Assembly: GCA_030374765.1 (NCBI GenBank)
Contig: JARGXX010000086.1
Location: 992,001 to 1,056,000, forward strand
Length of the DNA stretch: 64,000 nt
Source: Agarophyton chilense
Taxonomy: Eukaryota; Rhodophyta; Florideophyceae; Gracilariales; Gracilariaceae
Reading direction: 5' to 3'
Both the position numbers and the translations under genes were made by a program. Numbering within the stretch: the first letter of the stretch is position 1; each line of letters starts with the position of its first letter. The notes below the pieces were generated by a model, which worked only from the letters and a program-made list of their open reading frames with translations, searched no databases and was not told where the DNA came from. Below are positions 40,046-48,694 of the stretch, piece after piece.

Positions 40046-42015
40046 AGGCGCACGACTCTCCTTGGCCGGAAAGCCTCACCGAAGCGGATTACACGGGTAC
40101 GACCTCCGACCTGACGGAGCGACGCCCTGTAGACGCTTTGGATGAAACCGATCCGGCCGCGCCAGTAATGTTGTTAAACAGTTTGCACTATAAAGTGAAT
40201 TTCTCCGTCGGCTTCTCCCGATCGGTAATGTTTCCACTTACAGGTGTACTGGACACTGGCGCGGGTCCGAACCTAATTCACGAGCGGCACCTTCCTCCCC
40301 ACGGGCGAGGGCACTTGCAGCCCCGGTCGTTGGATAACATTACGGATGCGTCTCGCAACCGAATGGACATATTGGGGGTCGTACCCCTCCTTGTCCAGCT
40401 TGGAGCGCTGACCGTCCGGGTTCAGTTTATGGTAGCCAGCAATCTCGCTCCCAGCTGCATACTCGGCACGTCTTTCATAGACAAGTACGTTTTGGCGATA
40501 CTACCGCCGAAACGAATTGTTGTACTACGCACCTCGCCCCCCGTGGCGATTCAATCTGCGTCCGGGCAGAGCTCCACCCCGTCCGGGCAATCTATGCTAC
40601 CAGCCCAAGCTACCGTTTGGGAACCTCCGTCGAACAAGATTCGTGTCGCCCGCCCGGTTTCTATACCACCAATGTCGGAATCTCATGTATTGGTAACCTC
40701 CCGGGCCGCTAGCCTCATGTTTATCCAAGGATATCACCGCTCTGCTCATAAAGAGGAGTTAACCCTCTTGGCTAACGGGGTAATGGAAATCCTACCGGAC
40801 GTGGCATTCTACGTTCAGGTAGCTAACTTTTCCGATCGTTCGGTTCGCCTTCACAAAGGCAAAATCATCGGCCTGGCGTTACCATCCCCCGTCGCATTAA
40901 AAACACCCGACTTTCCGTCTCGGAGCGACGAAACTAAGGAGGGGGGCCCCTACGACGCATCTATTTCCGTTTCGGACGTGTCGAAGCCCACCGGACAAGA
41001 GCCAACGCCTGATGCAGAAGACGACTGGATCGCAAAGGTCCAGTTGTCCCCCGAATTCGAATCCAAACGAGAAAGGGTCATTGAGCTTCTCAAACCGTTT
41101 CGGGACATGTGGAACGGCCATCTGGGCCGTATCGCGGCAGCGAAGCACAGGATCCAACTGGAACCTGGTACAAAGCCGATATACCAGATGCCATACCGTG
41201 CGGGTCCGGCGCGTCGCGAACTCGAACGCAAGGAGGTCACCAAGCAGTTGGAGCTCGGTGTAATTGAGCCTTCCTCGGCCGAGTGGGCCAGTCCGGTTGT
41301 GTTCGCTCAAAAGAAAGACGGAAGTTTACGCTTCTGTGTGGACTACCGTCGACTAAACGCAGTCACCGTTCGGGATACTTACCCACTACCGAGAATGGAC
41401 GAATGCATCGATTCTCTTGGAGAAGCAAAAATATTCTCCACCCTGGACGCGAACAGCGGCTATTGGCAGACCGAGGTGGATGAAGCCGACCGGGATAAAA
41501 CAACGTTCACGTGTCATATGGGACTGTACAGGTATGTTCGAATGCCGTTCGGTTTGAAGAACGCCCCCGCCACATTTCAACGGGCCTTGGACATCATACT
41601 GTCCCGCGTCAAGTGGCAATACGCGTTGGTCTATCTGGATGACGTTATAATCTACTCCCACACGGTTTCAGAGCATTTCGACCATGTTCGAACCATTCTT
41701 TCATCACTCCGATCGGCCGGTATCACTCTCCGTTTGGATAAGTGTCAATTCTTCAGCGGTACTGTCGACTATTTGGGTCACGTTATCCGCGCGGGCAAGC
41801 TGCAGGTCTCCACAAGGACCCGAGATGCTATCCGAGCGGCTAAATCCCCCACTAACCAAACCGAACTCCGTTCGTTCTTGGGACTGTGCAACGTCTTCCG
41901 ACGTTTTGTTAAAAGCTTTGCCCGAATTTCGGCCCCGTTGAACAGCAAGCTCGAAAAGAACAAACCGTTCAACTTCGAGACCCTGACCGATACGGAGCAC
42001 GAGGCCTTCGAGTAA
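40021..42015 (+). CDS. pol: Element 2 Pol: protease and reverse transcriptase
   Basis: The pol frame lies -1 to gag and is open from 39,934, overlapping gag by about 110 nt; there is no strong start codon, so it is expected as a gag-pol fusion. The aspartic protease has LDTGAGPNLIHERH (40249 on). Reverse transcriptase follows: KHRIQLEPGTKPIYQMPYR, WASPVVFAQKKDGSLRFCVD, YPLPRMDECIDSLGEAKIFS, MPFGLKNAPATFQRALD and the active-site YLDD at 41632-41643, then RTILSSLRSAGITLRLDKCQ and LRSFLGLCNVFRRF. The frame ends with TAA at 42013-42015 (AFE, stop, LRQRL), where relatives have a sense codon; it continues open directly after, so this looks like a single nonsense mutation. Confidence 0.93.
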   Translation, partial: GKSQGERVEAHDSPWPESLTEADYTGTTSDLTERRPVDALDETDPAAPVMLLNSLHYKVNFSVGFSRSVMFPLTGVLDTGAGPNLIHERHLPPHGRGHLQPRSLDNITDASRNRMDILGVVPLLVQLGALTVRVQFMVASNLAPSCILGTSFIDKYVLAILPPKRIVVLRTSPPVAIQSASGQSSTPSGQSMLPAQATVWEPPSNKIRVARPVSIPPMSESHVLVTSRAASLMFIQGYHRSAHKEELTLLANGVMEILPDVAFYVQVANFSDRSVRLHKGKIIGLALPSPVALKTPDFPSRSDETKEGGPYDASISVSDVSKPTGQEPTPDAEDDWIAKVQLSPEFESKRERVIELLKPFRDMWNGHLGRIAAAKHRIQLEPGTKPIYQMPYRAGPARRELERKEVTKQLELGVIEPSSAEWASPVVFAQKKDGSLRFCVDYRRLNAVTVRDTYPLPRMDECIDSLGEAKIFSTLDANSGYWQTEVDEADRDKTTFTCHMGLYRYVRMPFGLKNAPATFQRALDIILSRVKWQYALVYLDDVIIYSHTVSEHFDHVRTILSSLRSAGITLRLDKCQFFSGTVDYLGHVIRAGKLQVSTRTRDAIRAAKSPTNQTELRSFLGLCNVFRRFVKSFARISAPLNSKLEKNKPFNFETLTDTEHEAFE

Positions 42016-44256
42016 CTTCGCCAACGGTTAATACGTCCCCCCATTCTGGCTATCCCACGTCAAGATATGCCGTACGTCCTGGATACCGACGCTTGCGATA
42101 AGCAAGTCGGTTGCGTCTTATTACAGAAGCAACCGGACGGTGATTTACTCCCAATCGGATACTGGAGCCGCTCGCTGAATAAGGCTGAGCGGTCATATTC
42201 CACAACCGAACGGGAATGCCTCGCTGTCGTGTGGGCAATACTGCACCTCCGGCCGTATCTCGAGGGCGCCCGCTTCACCCTCCGTACGGACCACCACGCA
42301 TTGAGGTGGATACTCAACCTGGCGGACGCTTCCGGACGGCTGGCTCGTTGGCGGCTCCGTCTCATGGAGTATGACTTTGATATAGTCCACCGGCCGGGCA
42401 TAAAACACCAGGCCGCTGACGCGCTGTCGCGAATCCAGACGGACGGAGAAGACACCACTCCCCTGGACGAGGAGGTCCCATGCCTACTCCTTGCGGACCG
42501 CGCGGAAGAGAACGACGACCTCGTTGCGGACATCACCGTCGACGGTGAGGTCAAGACAGACGCTGTCCTTGACTGGCACTACGGACAGAACCCGATCGGC
42601 TGCCCCGAGGTCATGGCCATCGTCGAAGAGGAGGCGAACGTCCGACTGGTCACTTTGAAAGAGCTCATCAGAGAGCAGGCGGAGGACGAGTACTGCAAAG
42701 CCGTGCGGAAGGACGTTGGTAATGAAATTACCCTCTTCGACATCAACCGTTACGGAGTTCTCATCCGTCGCTCCCCGCTGGACGGAGCCCTACAGAAGGT
42801 GGTACCCCGCTCGCTGGTTCCGCGCGTCCTCTATCTTTCGCATTATCCGCGCCTGGAAGGACACCTGGGCGGGACTCGAATGTACAACACTCTCCGAAGG
42901 GACTTCTACTGGCCGCAGATAGCTAATGATGTTTATCAAACCGCTCGGGATTGCCGCCCGTGCGCCGCAATGCGCGGCACACAAAACCGCTCACAGAAGC
43001 GGCTTAAGCTCTTTCCCGCTGCGGGGCCACTTGAGTTCGTGGCAATGGACATCGTCGGTCCGTTTCCGAAGTCAGTCACTGGACATGAGTACATCCTCGT
43101 CATCACCGACCGGTTCACAAAGCTCTGCAGAGCAGTTCCGCTACGGTCCACAACCGCCCCGGTGGTGGCCCGGACGTTCTTAGAGAATTGGGCTTACCCG
43201 TACGGAATTCCGAACTATTTGCTCACCGACAACGGACCTCAGTTTGTCTCGAAGTTCTTCGAGGAGATTCGCAGGGCGTTAGATACGAAACACGTCACAA
43301 CGACGACGGCGTACCACCCTCAGGCGAACGGACAAGCTGAACGGTTTAATAAGACGCTCGTCCAGCGCCTACGTCACTACGTTGCGGATCACCAGTATAA
43401 CTGGCACGCGTACGTACAGCCGCTAACGTACGGTTACAACCTTCAGGGACACCGAAGCACGGGCACCACGCCTTTCGATTTGGCCCTGACCCGCGTACCC
43501 CCGAACGTCGTCCTGGACGAACCCAGCTCCGCCACGGACCCAGCAACACCGACGCAGCCAACCCCGGGACAGATGAAGCGCTACACACTCAGGCTTCTCA
43601 CGGCTATACTCCAGTCTGCTCGGAACCGCCTCACAAATGCACAACAGCGCTACAAGGCGGACTTCGACAAATCCGTACGGGCAACCCCCACATTTGCGGC
43701 CGACGAAAAGGTCTTCCTTGACCGTCCTACGACAACTCCGACCGGTGGCGTGCTCGAAGATCAGGAACGTACCTCACGGAAACTTCTGCCAAAGACCACG
43801 GGGCCCTAAAAGGTCATTTCCGCGACGGACAGCACGGTCACGATCAATGTTGACGGGATACACGATACCGTCAGCATTGACCGCGTCACTCGCGCCCCCG
43901 CTCGGATACAACCCGTTCCGGTTACAACAGAACGCGCCCGTACGGTAACTTTTGATCCGGATGGTCCGTTCGCAGAGGAACCCGTGACGGACACTACCTC
44001 ACCCCCTGCTGGAAATAATCGCCGAGCGGAGCTTTCACAACCCGATTCGGCTAATTCTAACTCTACCCAACCGGACAGCATTGGCATTGTCGAGCGAATC
44101 CTCGACCATGGGCTGGCCGACGACCCTCCGCACGGTCTTAATTATCGCGTACGCTGGTACGGTTGCAGTGCTGCGGAAGACTCTTGGGAACCTCCCAAGA
44201 ATTTTCCGCAACACTTTATTAGCCGATATTGGAAGTGCAAATCCCAAACGGCATGA
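42016..44256 (+). CDS. pol: Element 2 Pol: RNase H, integrase and chromodomain
   Basis: It continues the pol frame. RNase H has YVLDTDACDKQVGCVL, YSTTERECLAVVWAI and TLRTDHHALRWIL. The integrase zinc region is HYPRLEGHLGG with DCRPCA. The core has AMDIVGPFPK (about 43047), LLTDNGPQFVSKFF (Asp at 43228) and QAERFNKTL (Glu at 43339). Between Asp and Glu are 36 residues, one more than the DD35E rule and than element 1, because of an extra Thr in HVTTTTAYHP. After TTGP the frame has TAA (43807-43809), then stays open through KVISATDSTVTINVDG to a chromodomain (GIVERILDHGLADD...YRVRWYGCSAAEDSWEPP) that ends at 44256. The same TAA is at the same place in element 1. Confidence 0.92.
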
Positions 44257-44286
44257 AACTGTACGCCGGGCGGAGCCGTCGCATCT

Positions 44287-44299
44287 AGAAGGGGGGGGG
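44287..44299 (+). other. Internal polypurine tract
   Basis: AGAAGGGGGGGGA lies 30 bp after the chromodomain stop, where a standard Ty3/gypsy element would have the tract that primes plus-strand DNA just before its 3' LTR. It resembles the tract at 48118-48130. Confidence 0.5.
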
Positions 44300-44325
44300 A
44301 TACAAGCCGAACGATAGGAGGCATT

Positions 44326-44530
44326 CCAAAATCGGACATGGCCTCCGGCCGAACATTGCAGTTCAACTCCGATCGGCACTCACCAGCGTGGATTCACCTC
44401 CGATCGGCACTTACCAGCGTGTGTTGTGACTCCGTTTGACTCCGTCAGCACTGAGGGAATCCCAAAATTGGACATGGCCTCCGGCCGAACATTGGGAATC
44501 ACCTCCGATCGGTAACCACTAGCGTGTGCT
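44326..44530. repeat. Imperfect direct repeats behind the chromodomain
   Basis: CCAAAATCGGACATGGCC (44326 on) recurs as CCAAAATTGGACATGGCC (44462 on), both followed by TCCGGCCGAACATTG. CTCCGATCGGCAC with ACCAGCGTG occurs near 44371 and 44399 and in variant form near 44503. The spacing of the major unit is about 136 bp. Confidence 0.7.
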
Positions 44531-45250
44531 GAACTACCGTGCGGCAAAGGGAAGAAGGGGGCGATTGTGTGCGACTCCGTCGGCACCGTACCCCCCTGCG
44601 ACCGGACATGGACATCGACCAACAACCCCCCGACGCCACTACCGTGATATACTCGGTAACTCCGGCACCGCAGCCCGCCTAGAGCCAAGCAACACGCGTA
44701 CACTGATTACAACACGGCACTCAGTGCCTGTCCGCGCCGGCGGTGCCCGCGTGCATACCCGCAACAAGCGTATACGCACTGCGCTCCACGCCAAACCGAG
44801 CGGTTACCTGCAAGGATAATCAAAAAATCCGACGCGGAAATTACCGCCCCGTATGGTATCAAAAACGCAGAAAAATGTCTTGGCCGATATCTCGGAAACG
44901 AAGCCACCGCAGGCTCCGAAAATGCCCGATTTGGACTTTCCGCACGGCCAAAAGACTTGTGATTTTTTGAGCAGACGCAAAGGCGCACTACGCGCGTTAC
45001 TGTATACCGAATCGGATACCGACCTAGCCGGGCGTTGCTGTAACGGCACGTGCACTCTAAGTCTGCAAACGCACCGGTCGGTAAAGCACGCGCGTGGCGC
45101 ACGCGCCTGGCACGCGCATGGCGCACGCGGGTGGCAACGCGCGCGCAAGCACCGCAATCTCGCACGCGTCGCTGCACCGTGGCCCGCGCTGTGAAGCATG
45201 ATGGCGATGCCAGGACATTTTACTCATGTCCAACCGCGAGGCGGACTGAC

Positions 45251-47737
45251 TCACTTTCCCCGGTTTCCGGACGGAGAAGACGCTGTCGAGATACGGGAAC
45301 TCACCGGAAGGGACGCAAAGTCCCTAACGCGACGACGCCCACAGCGGCGGCCTCCTCGCGGGCCTCTCAAAGCACCCCTGGCAGCAACTCTGGGAGCTGG
45401 TACCGGCGACGTGGAGCCCAAACGACGTCCGGACGGCTGAAAGAGGGCACTAACCGCCGTACCATGCGCGACCCTCCGAACGGTACGACTCAGAGAGAAA
45501 AGAGGCCCGGTCGGTACGGAGGCCTCGTCCGTCGGAACCCAGCCAGGAGTGGGCCCTTCGGTTTCTTCCTCCCCTCGCGGCGATGCAGCGGCCTGAGCCG
45601 CCGCCCTCACTGTCGGTGAGTCCTCAGCATCCCCCGCCTGGTCCGGCATCGATGCGCCCGCCGCGACCCCAGCCGCCGGGACGCCGGAAGCCCCAGGCGC
45701 CGCGGAGAATGACGCGGACTGTATTGCTGCTCGGACTCTCTGCAGCCACTCATGGGCGGCGTTGTTCGTACGCCCCATCGACCGGTCCAGACGCCCAATA
45801 AGCTGGGACACTGTCGCGCCGCCCGGTCGGGTTACCATGTCTCCAAAGGCATTGATGCGCTGCTGGAGGAGCTCAACGCAGACAGCACTGACATATGACA
45901 TCAAGTCGACAGTACTGACCATCTCCCCGCTCAACAGGCTGGTGAACGCATCCGCGCGGGGCACCCATACCTCAGCCGCCATTTCAAAAGCTTCGACGAC
46001 CGACTCGGGGGGCTCTTCGTCATTCGCCCGGCAAACTTCCTGCAGCGTTCTCGAAGCGTCACGCTCCTCGCCGCCGTCCGATGCGGATACCTGCACACCG
46101 GCATCTACCGTTCTCGGAGGACTTTCCGTTTGCATGCCCGTTTCGGTAACGGCCCTCTGGACCGTCGACGGTTCGTTCGCCGGAAGGGGTAGATCCGCAT
46201 CGGCAATGGGCCCGTCACCGTCCCCACTTCGCGAATGAAGGTCCATGAATCCGAGCGGAAAGTAATCAGTGACGTCTCCGAACTCCCATGAAGGCCTCTC
46301 CGCCTCCGGGATCAGGCGATGGACGATGGGATTGTCACCGACGCGGAGGATGGGCATTGTGGGAAAACCGCCCGAACGGGGTTCGAACCACAAGAAACCA
46401 GGAGTCGACCTCCAGTCCGTCATGACAGATAAAAAGAGCCACCTTCTCGCTTCTTCGGGCGCATACCGCGTTCCGCGGAGCACATTTCGCAGCCCCATCT
46501 GCATGATGACGCAGACTAGACCGTACGGTAACGGTAGTAACCTTCCCAACCCAGGGGGCTCGCGCGGACCAGGATCCCCTCTGTACAGGTTCAGCCGCGG
46601 ATCCTCCGTTTTGGTAAAGACCCTCACACCCTCCGTTACGGCCTGAAGAAATGACATGAGGGCGCATATCGCCCACTCTGCGTATGCTACGCGCATGATC
46701 CGTTCGGCTATCGACGTCCCACTAAGAACATCGTCGGAATAGTAGGCCAGAACTGGCGCGGTCATCACGGACAGATCTCGGGGCACATCCACGTCGGGCC
46801 AATTCTCCGGAATCCTCACGTACAAGTTTTCCCGCTCGGACACCGGAACGTCAAAAAACTCCACGTTATGCCACCCGTACATGAAACCACCCAAGCCCGA
46901 CCGGATCCGCGCTTCGGTCGCGACATGATCGCCCCAGCGGCGTCGGTTTAGGAAATAGAGCCTGTCGTACGGAGGGGAAAACATCACAAGCCCCAACGGA
47001 TTACCGCGCGGATCGTGAATACTCTCATCTGACAGCATCTGCGTAACGAGGTCTCGCATACGACCCTGGTAGTCATAGTCCTCTGGGCAACGGAGGAACG
47101 GCATGTCACAGCTGCCTACCGTTTCGCCCCCCTTCCGACCGGTTATTCGCGGAAGATGCCTCCATCGCGCACGCCACGCCTCGTGGCGCGTCCGCTTCGG
47201 ATTCCGGCCGGTGCGTTCGAAAAACGTTCGCTGCGTCGGTATTGCGCCGAACCGCCGCGCGTCCAAGCATTCGCTCCATTCGTCCCCCGAGATCAACGTC
47301 TCGACCGAAAACGGGGGCTCTTTCCCGGTCGGCCCGCCCCTACGGCCCTGCGGTCGTCGCCAGCGGTGGTCGTGCTCCTGCCCGGGTAGCCGGTTTCGAA
47401 ACACACCGGGCAAGCCCGCTCCGGGTGTTCCGTATTCGAGCGGAGGCATCAGTACGCCCGCGCCAACACGCCCCGCTATCTGCGGCTGTATGGCATCGAA
47501 CGGGAGAAACGAAGGCACGGGAGGGTTTCCCGACGACACCGGTGGAACCCCCGCCTGGCGGGCATCCCAAACCGCGTAGCCACGGCTTTGGGCACCGAAC
47601 GGAGGCTCTACGGGCGCTGCAGCGGGCGCGGTTTCCGCTACCCGTCGCGGTATTGGTATATCTGCCAGGGCTGAACTTGTCTGACGCCCCGCGTTCTCCT
47701 CCCGGTCACGGTTGACAGCGCTGTTGTTGTCCTCCAT
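45251..47737 (-). CDS. Element 2: 828-residue antisense protein of unknown function
   Basis: One uninterrupted minus-strand frame from ATG 47735-47737 to 45251 lies between the chromodomain and the 3' LTR, opposite to pol. Residues 1-145 are Pro/Arg/Gly-rich and disordered. Residues about 210-500 look folded, rich in Trp, Tyr, Phe and Arg (PLGLVMFSPPYDRLYFLNRR, GLGGFMYGWHNVEFFDVPVS, ERIMRVAYAEWAICALMSFL, LGRLLPLPYGLVCVIMQMGL, RWLFLSVMTDWRSTPGFLWF). Residues 510-590 are acidic, 590-690 helical (VDLMSYVSAVCVELLQQR), and the tail is Ala/Pro/Arg-rich. No known domain is recognised, no transmembrane anchor is certain and there is no zinc motif. Its promoter would lie beside the 3' LTR. The long frame argues for a real gene; candidates are an antagonist or regulator of the element, or a captured host gene. 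Confidence 0.7.
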   Translation of the reverse strand: MEDNNSAVNRDREENAGRQTSSALADIPIPRRVAETAPAAAPVEPPFGAQSRGYAVWDARQAGVPPVSSGNPPVPSFLPFDAIQPQIAGRVGAGVLMPPLEYGTPGAGLPGVFRNRLPGQEHDHRWRRPQGRRGGPTGKEPPFSVETLISGDEWSECLDARRFGAIPTQRTFFERTGRNPKRTRHEAWRARWRHLPRITGRKGGETVGSCDMPFLRCPEDYDYQGRMRDLVTQMLSDESIHDPRGNPLGLVMFSPPYDRLYFLNRRRWGDHVATEARIRSGLGGFMYGWHNVEFFDVPVSERENLYVRIPENWPDVDVPRDLSVMTAPVLAYYSDDVLSGTSIAERIMRVAYAEWAICALMSFLQAVTEGVRVFTKTEDPRLNLYRGDPGPREPPGLGRLLPLPYGLVCVIMQMGLRNVLRGTRYAPEEARRWLFLSVMTDWRSTPGFLWFEPRSGGFPTMPILRVGDNPIVHRLIPEAERPSWEFGDVTDYFPLGFMDLHSRSGDGDGPIADADLPLPANEPSTVQRAVTETGMQTESPPRTVDAGVQVSASDGGEERDASRTLQEVCRANDEEPPESVVEAFEMAAEVWVPRADAFTSLLSGEMVSTVDLMSYVSAVCVELLQQRINAFGDMVTRPGGATVSQLIGRLDRSMGRTNNAAHEWLQRVRAAIQSASFSAAPGASGVPAAGVAAGASMPDQAGDAEDSPTVRAAAQAAASPRGEEETEGPTPGWVPTDEASVPTGPLFSLSRTVRRVAHGTAVSALFQPSGRRLGSTSPVPAPRVAARGALRGPRGGRRCGRRRVRDFASLPVSSRISTASSPSGNRGK

Positions 47738-48131
47738 GGTTGAACCAAACGGACACGCGGCCTCTGAGTCCGTACTCTTCTGAACTGCCTCAACGGTCCT
47801 CTCTGGAGTCTACCCGTCACTCCGCCCGAGACAAAGACGTGCTTAAATACACCACCGACGACCGCTCGCCGGCGGGCGCGATTTGACGGGCACTACCGAA
47901 CGGATGCGGTATAACGTCTAATCCCGGAAGGCTGCGCTATTACAGGCCTTTCCGAGCGGCTGTGGCACAATGCGGATCTCCGAACGGGCCCGTATAACGC
48001 GACCGGTCGCTTCTAGCGCGTTTCGTGTCGGTCCGCGAACGTAACGCCGTGTCCGCTCGGTGCGCGCTCAACCAGCTACCGCCTAGGATATTGGCGCTCC
48101 GAGGACGTCGCGCGCTCTAGTAGGGGGGATC
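47738..48131. other. Probable promoter region of antisense gene and 3' polypurine tract
   Basis: About 390 bp of GC-rich sequence upstream of the antisense start. No TATA-like box is obvious. Confidence 0.4.
48118..48131 (+). other. 3' polypurine tract
   Basis: TAGTAGGGGGGATC abuts the 3' LTR, the normal position of the plus-strand primer. Confidence 0.7.
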
Positions 48132-48694
48132 TGTAGTATAGTGAATCCGAGCGGGTTGTCAGGTAAGAAGGGCGTGGTCAGGACTGAGTGCAAGTGGCCT
48201 GGTCGCACACGTGTGCGAAGATGGCACACCGGACGGACATGTACAGTAGATTAACACGTAGCATAGTTGTAGGTAGTTGGCGTCCCCCACCCAGTGATAT
48301 TTCCGCCACGTGGGTGCAGGCGCCACCACGGACTGTAATGCGGGTTGCAGCTCGGAGGTGCACACTACTTATGCACCTCAGCTCCCCGCCACCCTCCAAA
48401 CAGTAAAGGGTAAGCACCACCGTCCTAGTCTAAGTATCGTTTCTAAAGCAGACCTGAAGCGTTACTCCGCACGGGATATCTACAGGTTTACAAGCCGTTC
48501 GGACTCTTCGCGCGTACCTCGATCGCGCCTGACGTTCCCAACCGCCTAGTCTCCCTACGACCGCCCGGTGCTGGCGCTCGTCTCCAAGCGTCACCGTTCC
48601 TCGACCGGCCTCGTGTGACACGCACGCCCCGCTTACGGACTCCGCACGGATCGCGCCTCTAGGAAACTTACACGCCTTTCGGCGCTATCTCACA
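48132..48694 (+). repeat. 3' LTR of element 2
   Basis: It starts TGTAGTATAG and ends CTATCTCACA, followed by the GCCCT target duplication (48695-48699). It lies exactly 11,000 bp from the 5' copy. Confidence 0.97.

Larger units (their letters stand above)
44257..45250. other. Non-coding segment between chromodomain and antisense gene
   Basis: It contains an internal polypurine tract (44287-44299), imperfect direct repeats (44326-44530), and GC-rich sequence with alternating CGCG and CACGCG runs near 45,080-45,160. No gene is supported. Confidence 0.5.
37132..48694 (+). mobile_element. Element 2: full-length chromovirus (Ty3/gypsy), 11,563 bp
   Basis: Two 563-bp direct repeats begin TG and end CA, flanked by the same 5 bp (GCCCT at 37127-37131 and 48695-48699). 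Inside are a primer-binding site, gag, pol in the order protease, reverse transcriptase, RNase H, integrase, then a chromodomain. This order and the chromodomain define a chromovirus. Beyond pol lies about 3.8 kb of extra sequence with a long antisense gene. The LTRs differ at 7 of 563 positions without indels, so the insertion is fairly recent. Defects seen: an in-frame TAA in pol (42013) and one extra codon in the integrase catalytic core. The copy interrupts older repeat sequence. Confidence 0.97.

Noticed and set aside
42013-42015. Stop between reverse transcriptase and RNase H as a second programmed readthrough site.
   Set aside because: Element 1 lacks this region, so there is no second copy for comparison; a single nonsense mutation is the simpler reading.
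45251-47737. SPPY (residues 254-257) and LSGTS (about 338-342) in the antisense protein resemble motifs of beta-class DNA methyltransferases.
   Set aside because: Two short matches in a Pro/Ser-rich protein are expected by chance; no FxGxG-like SAM site or DPF block with proper context is visible.
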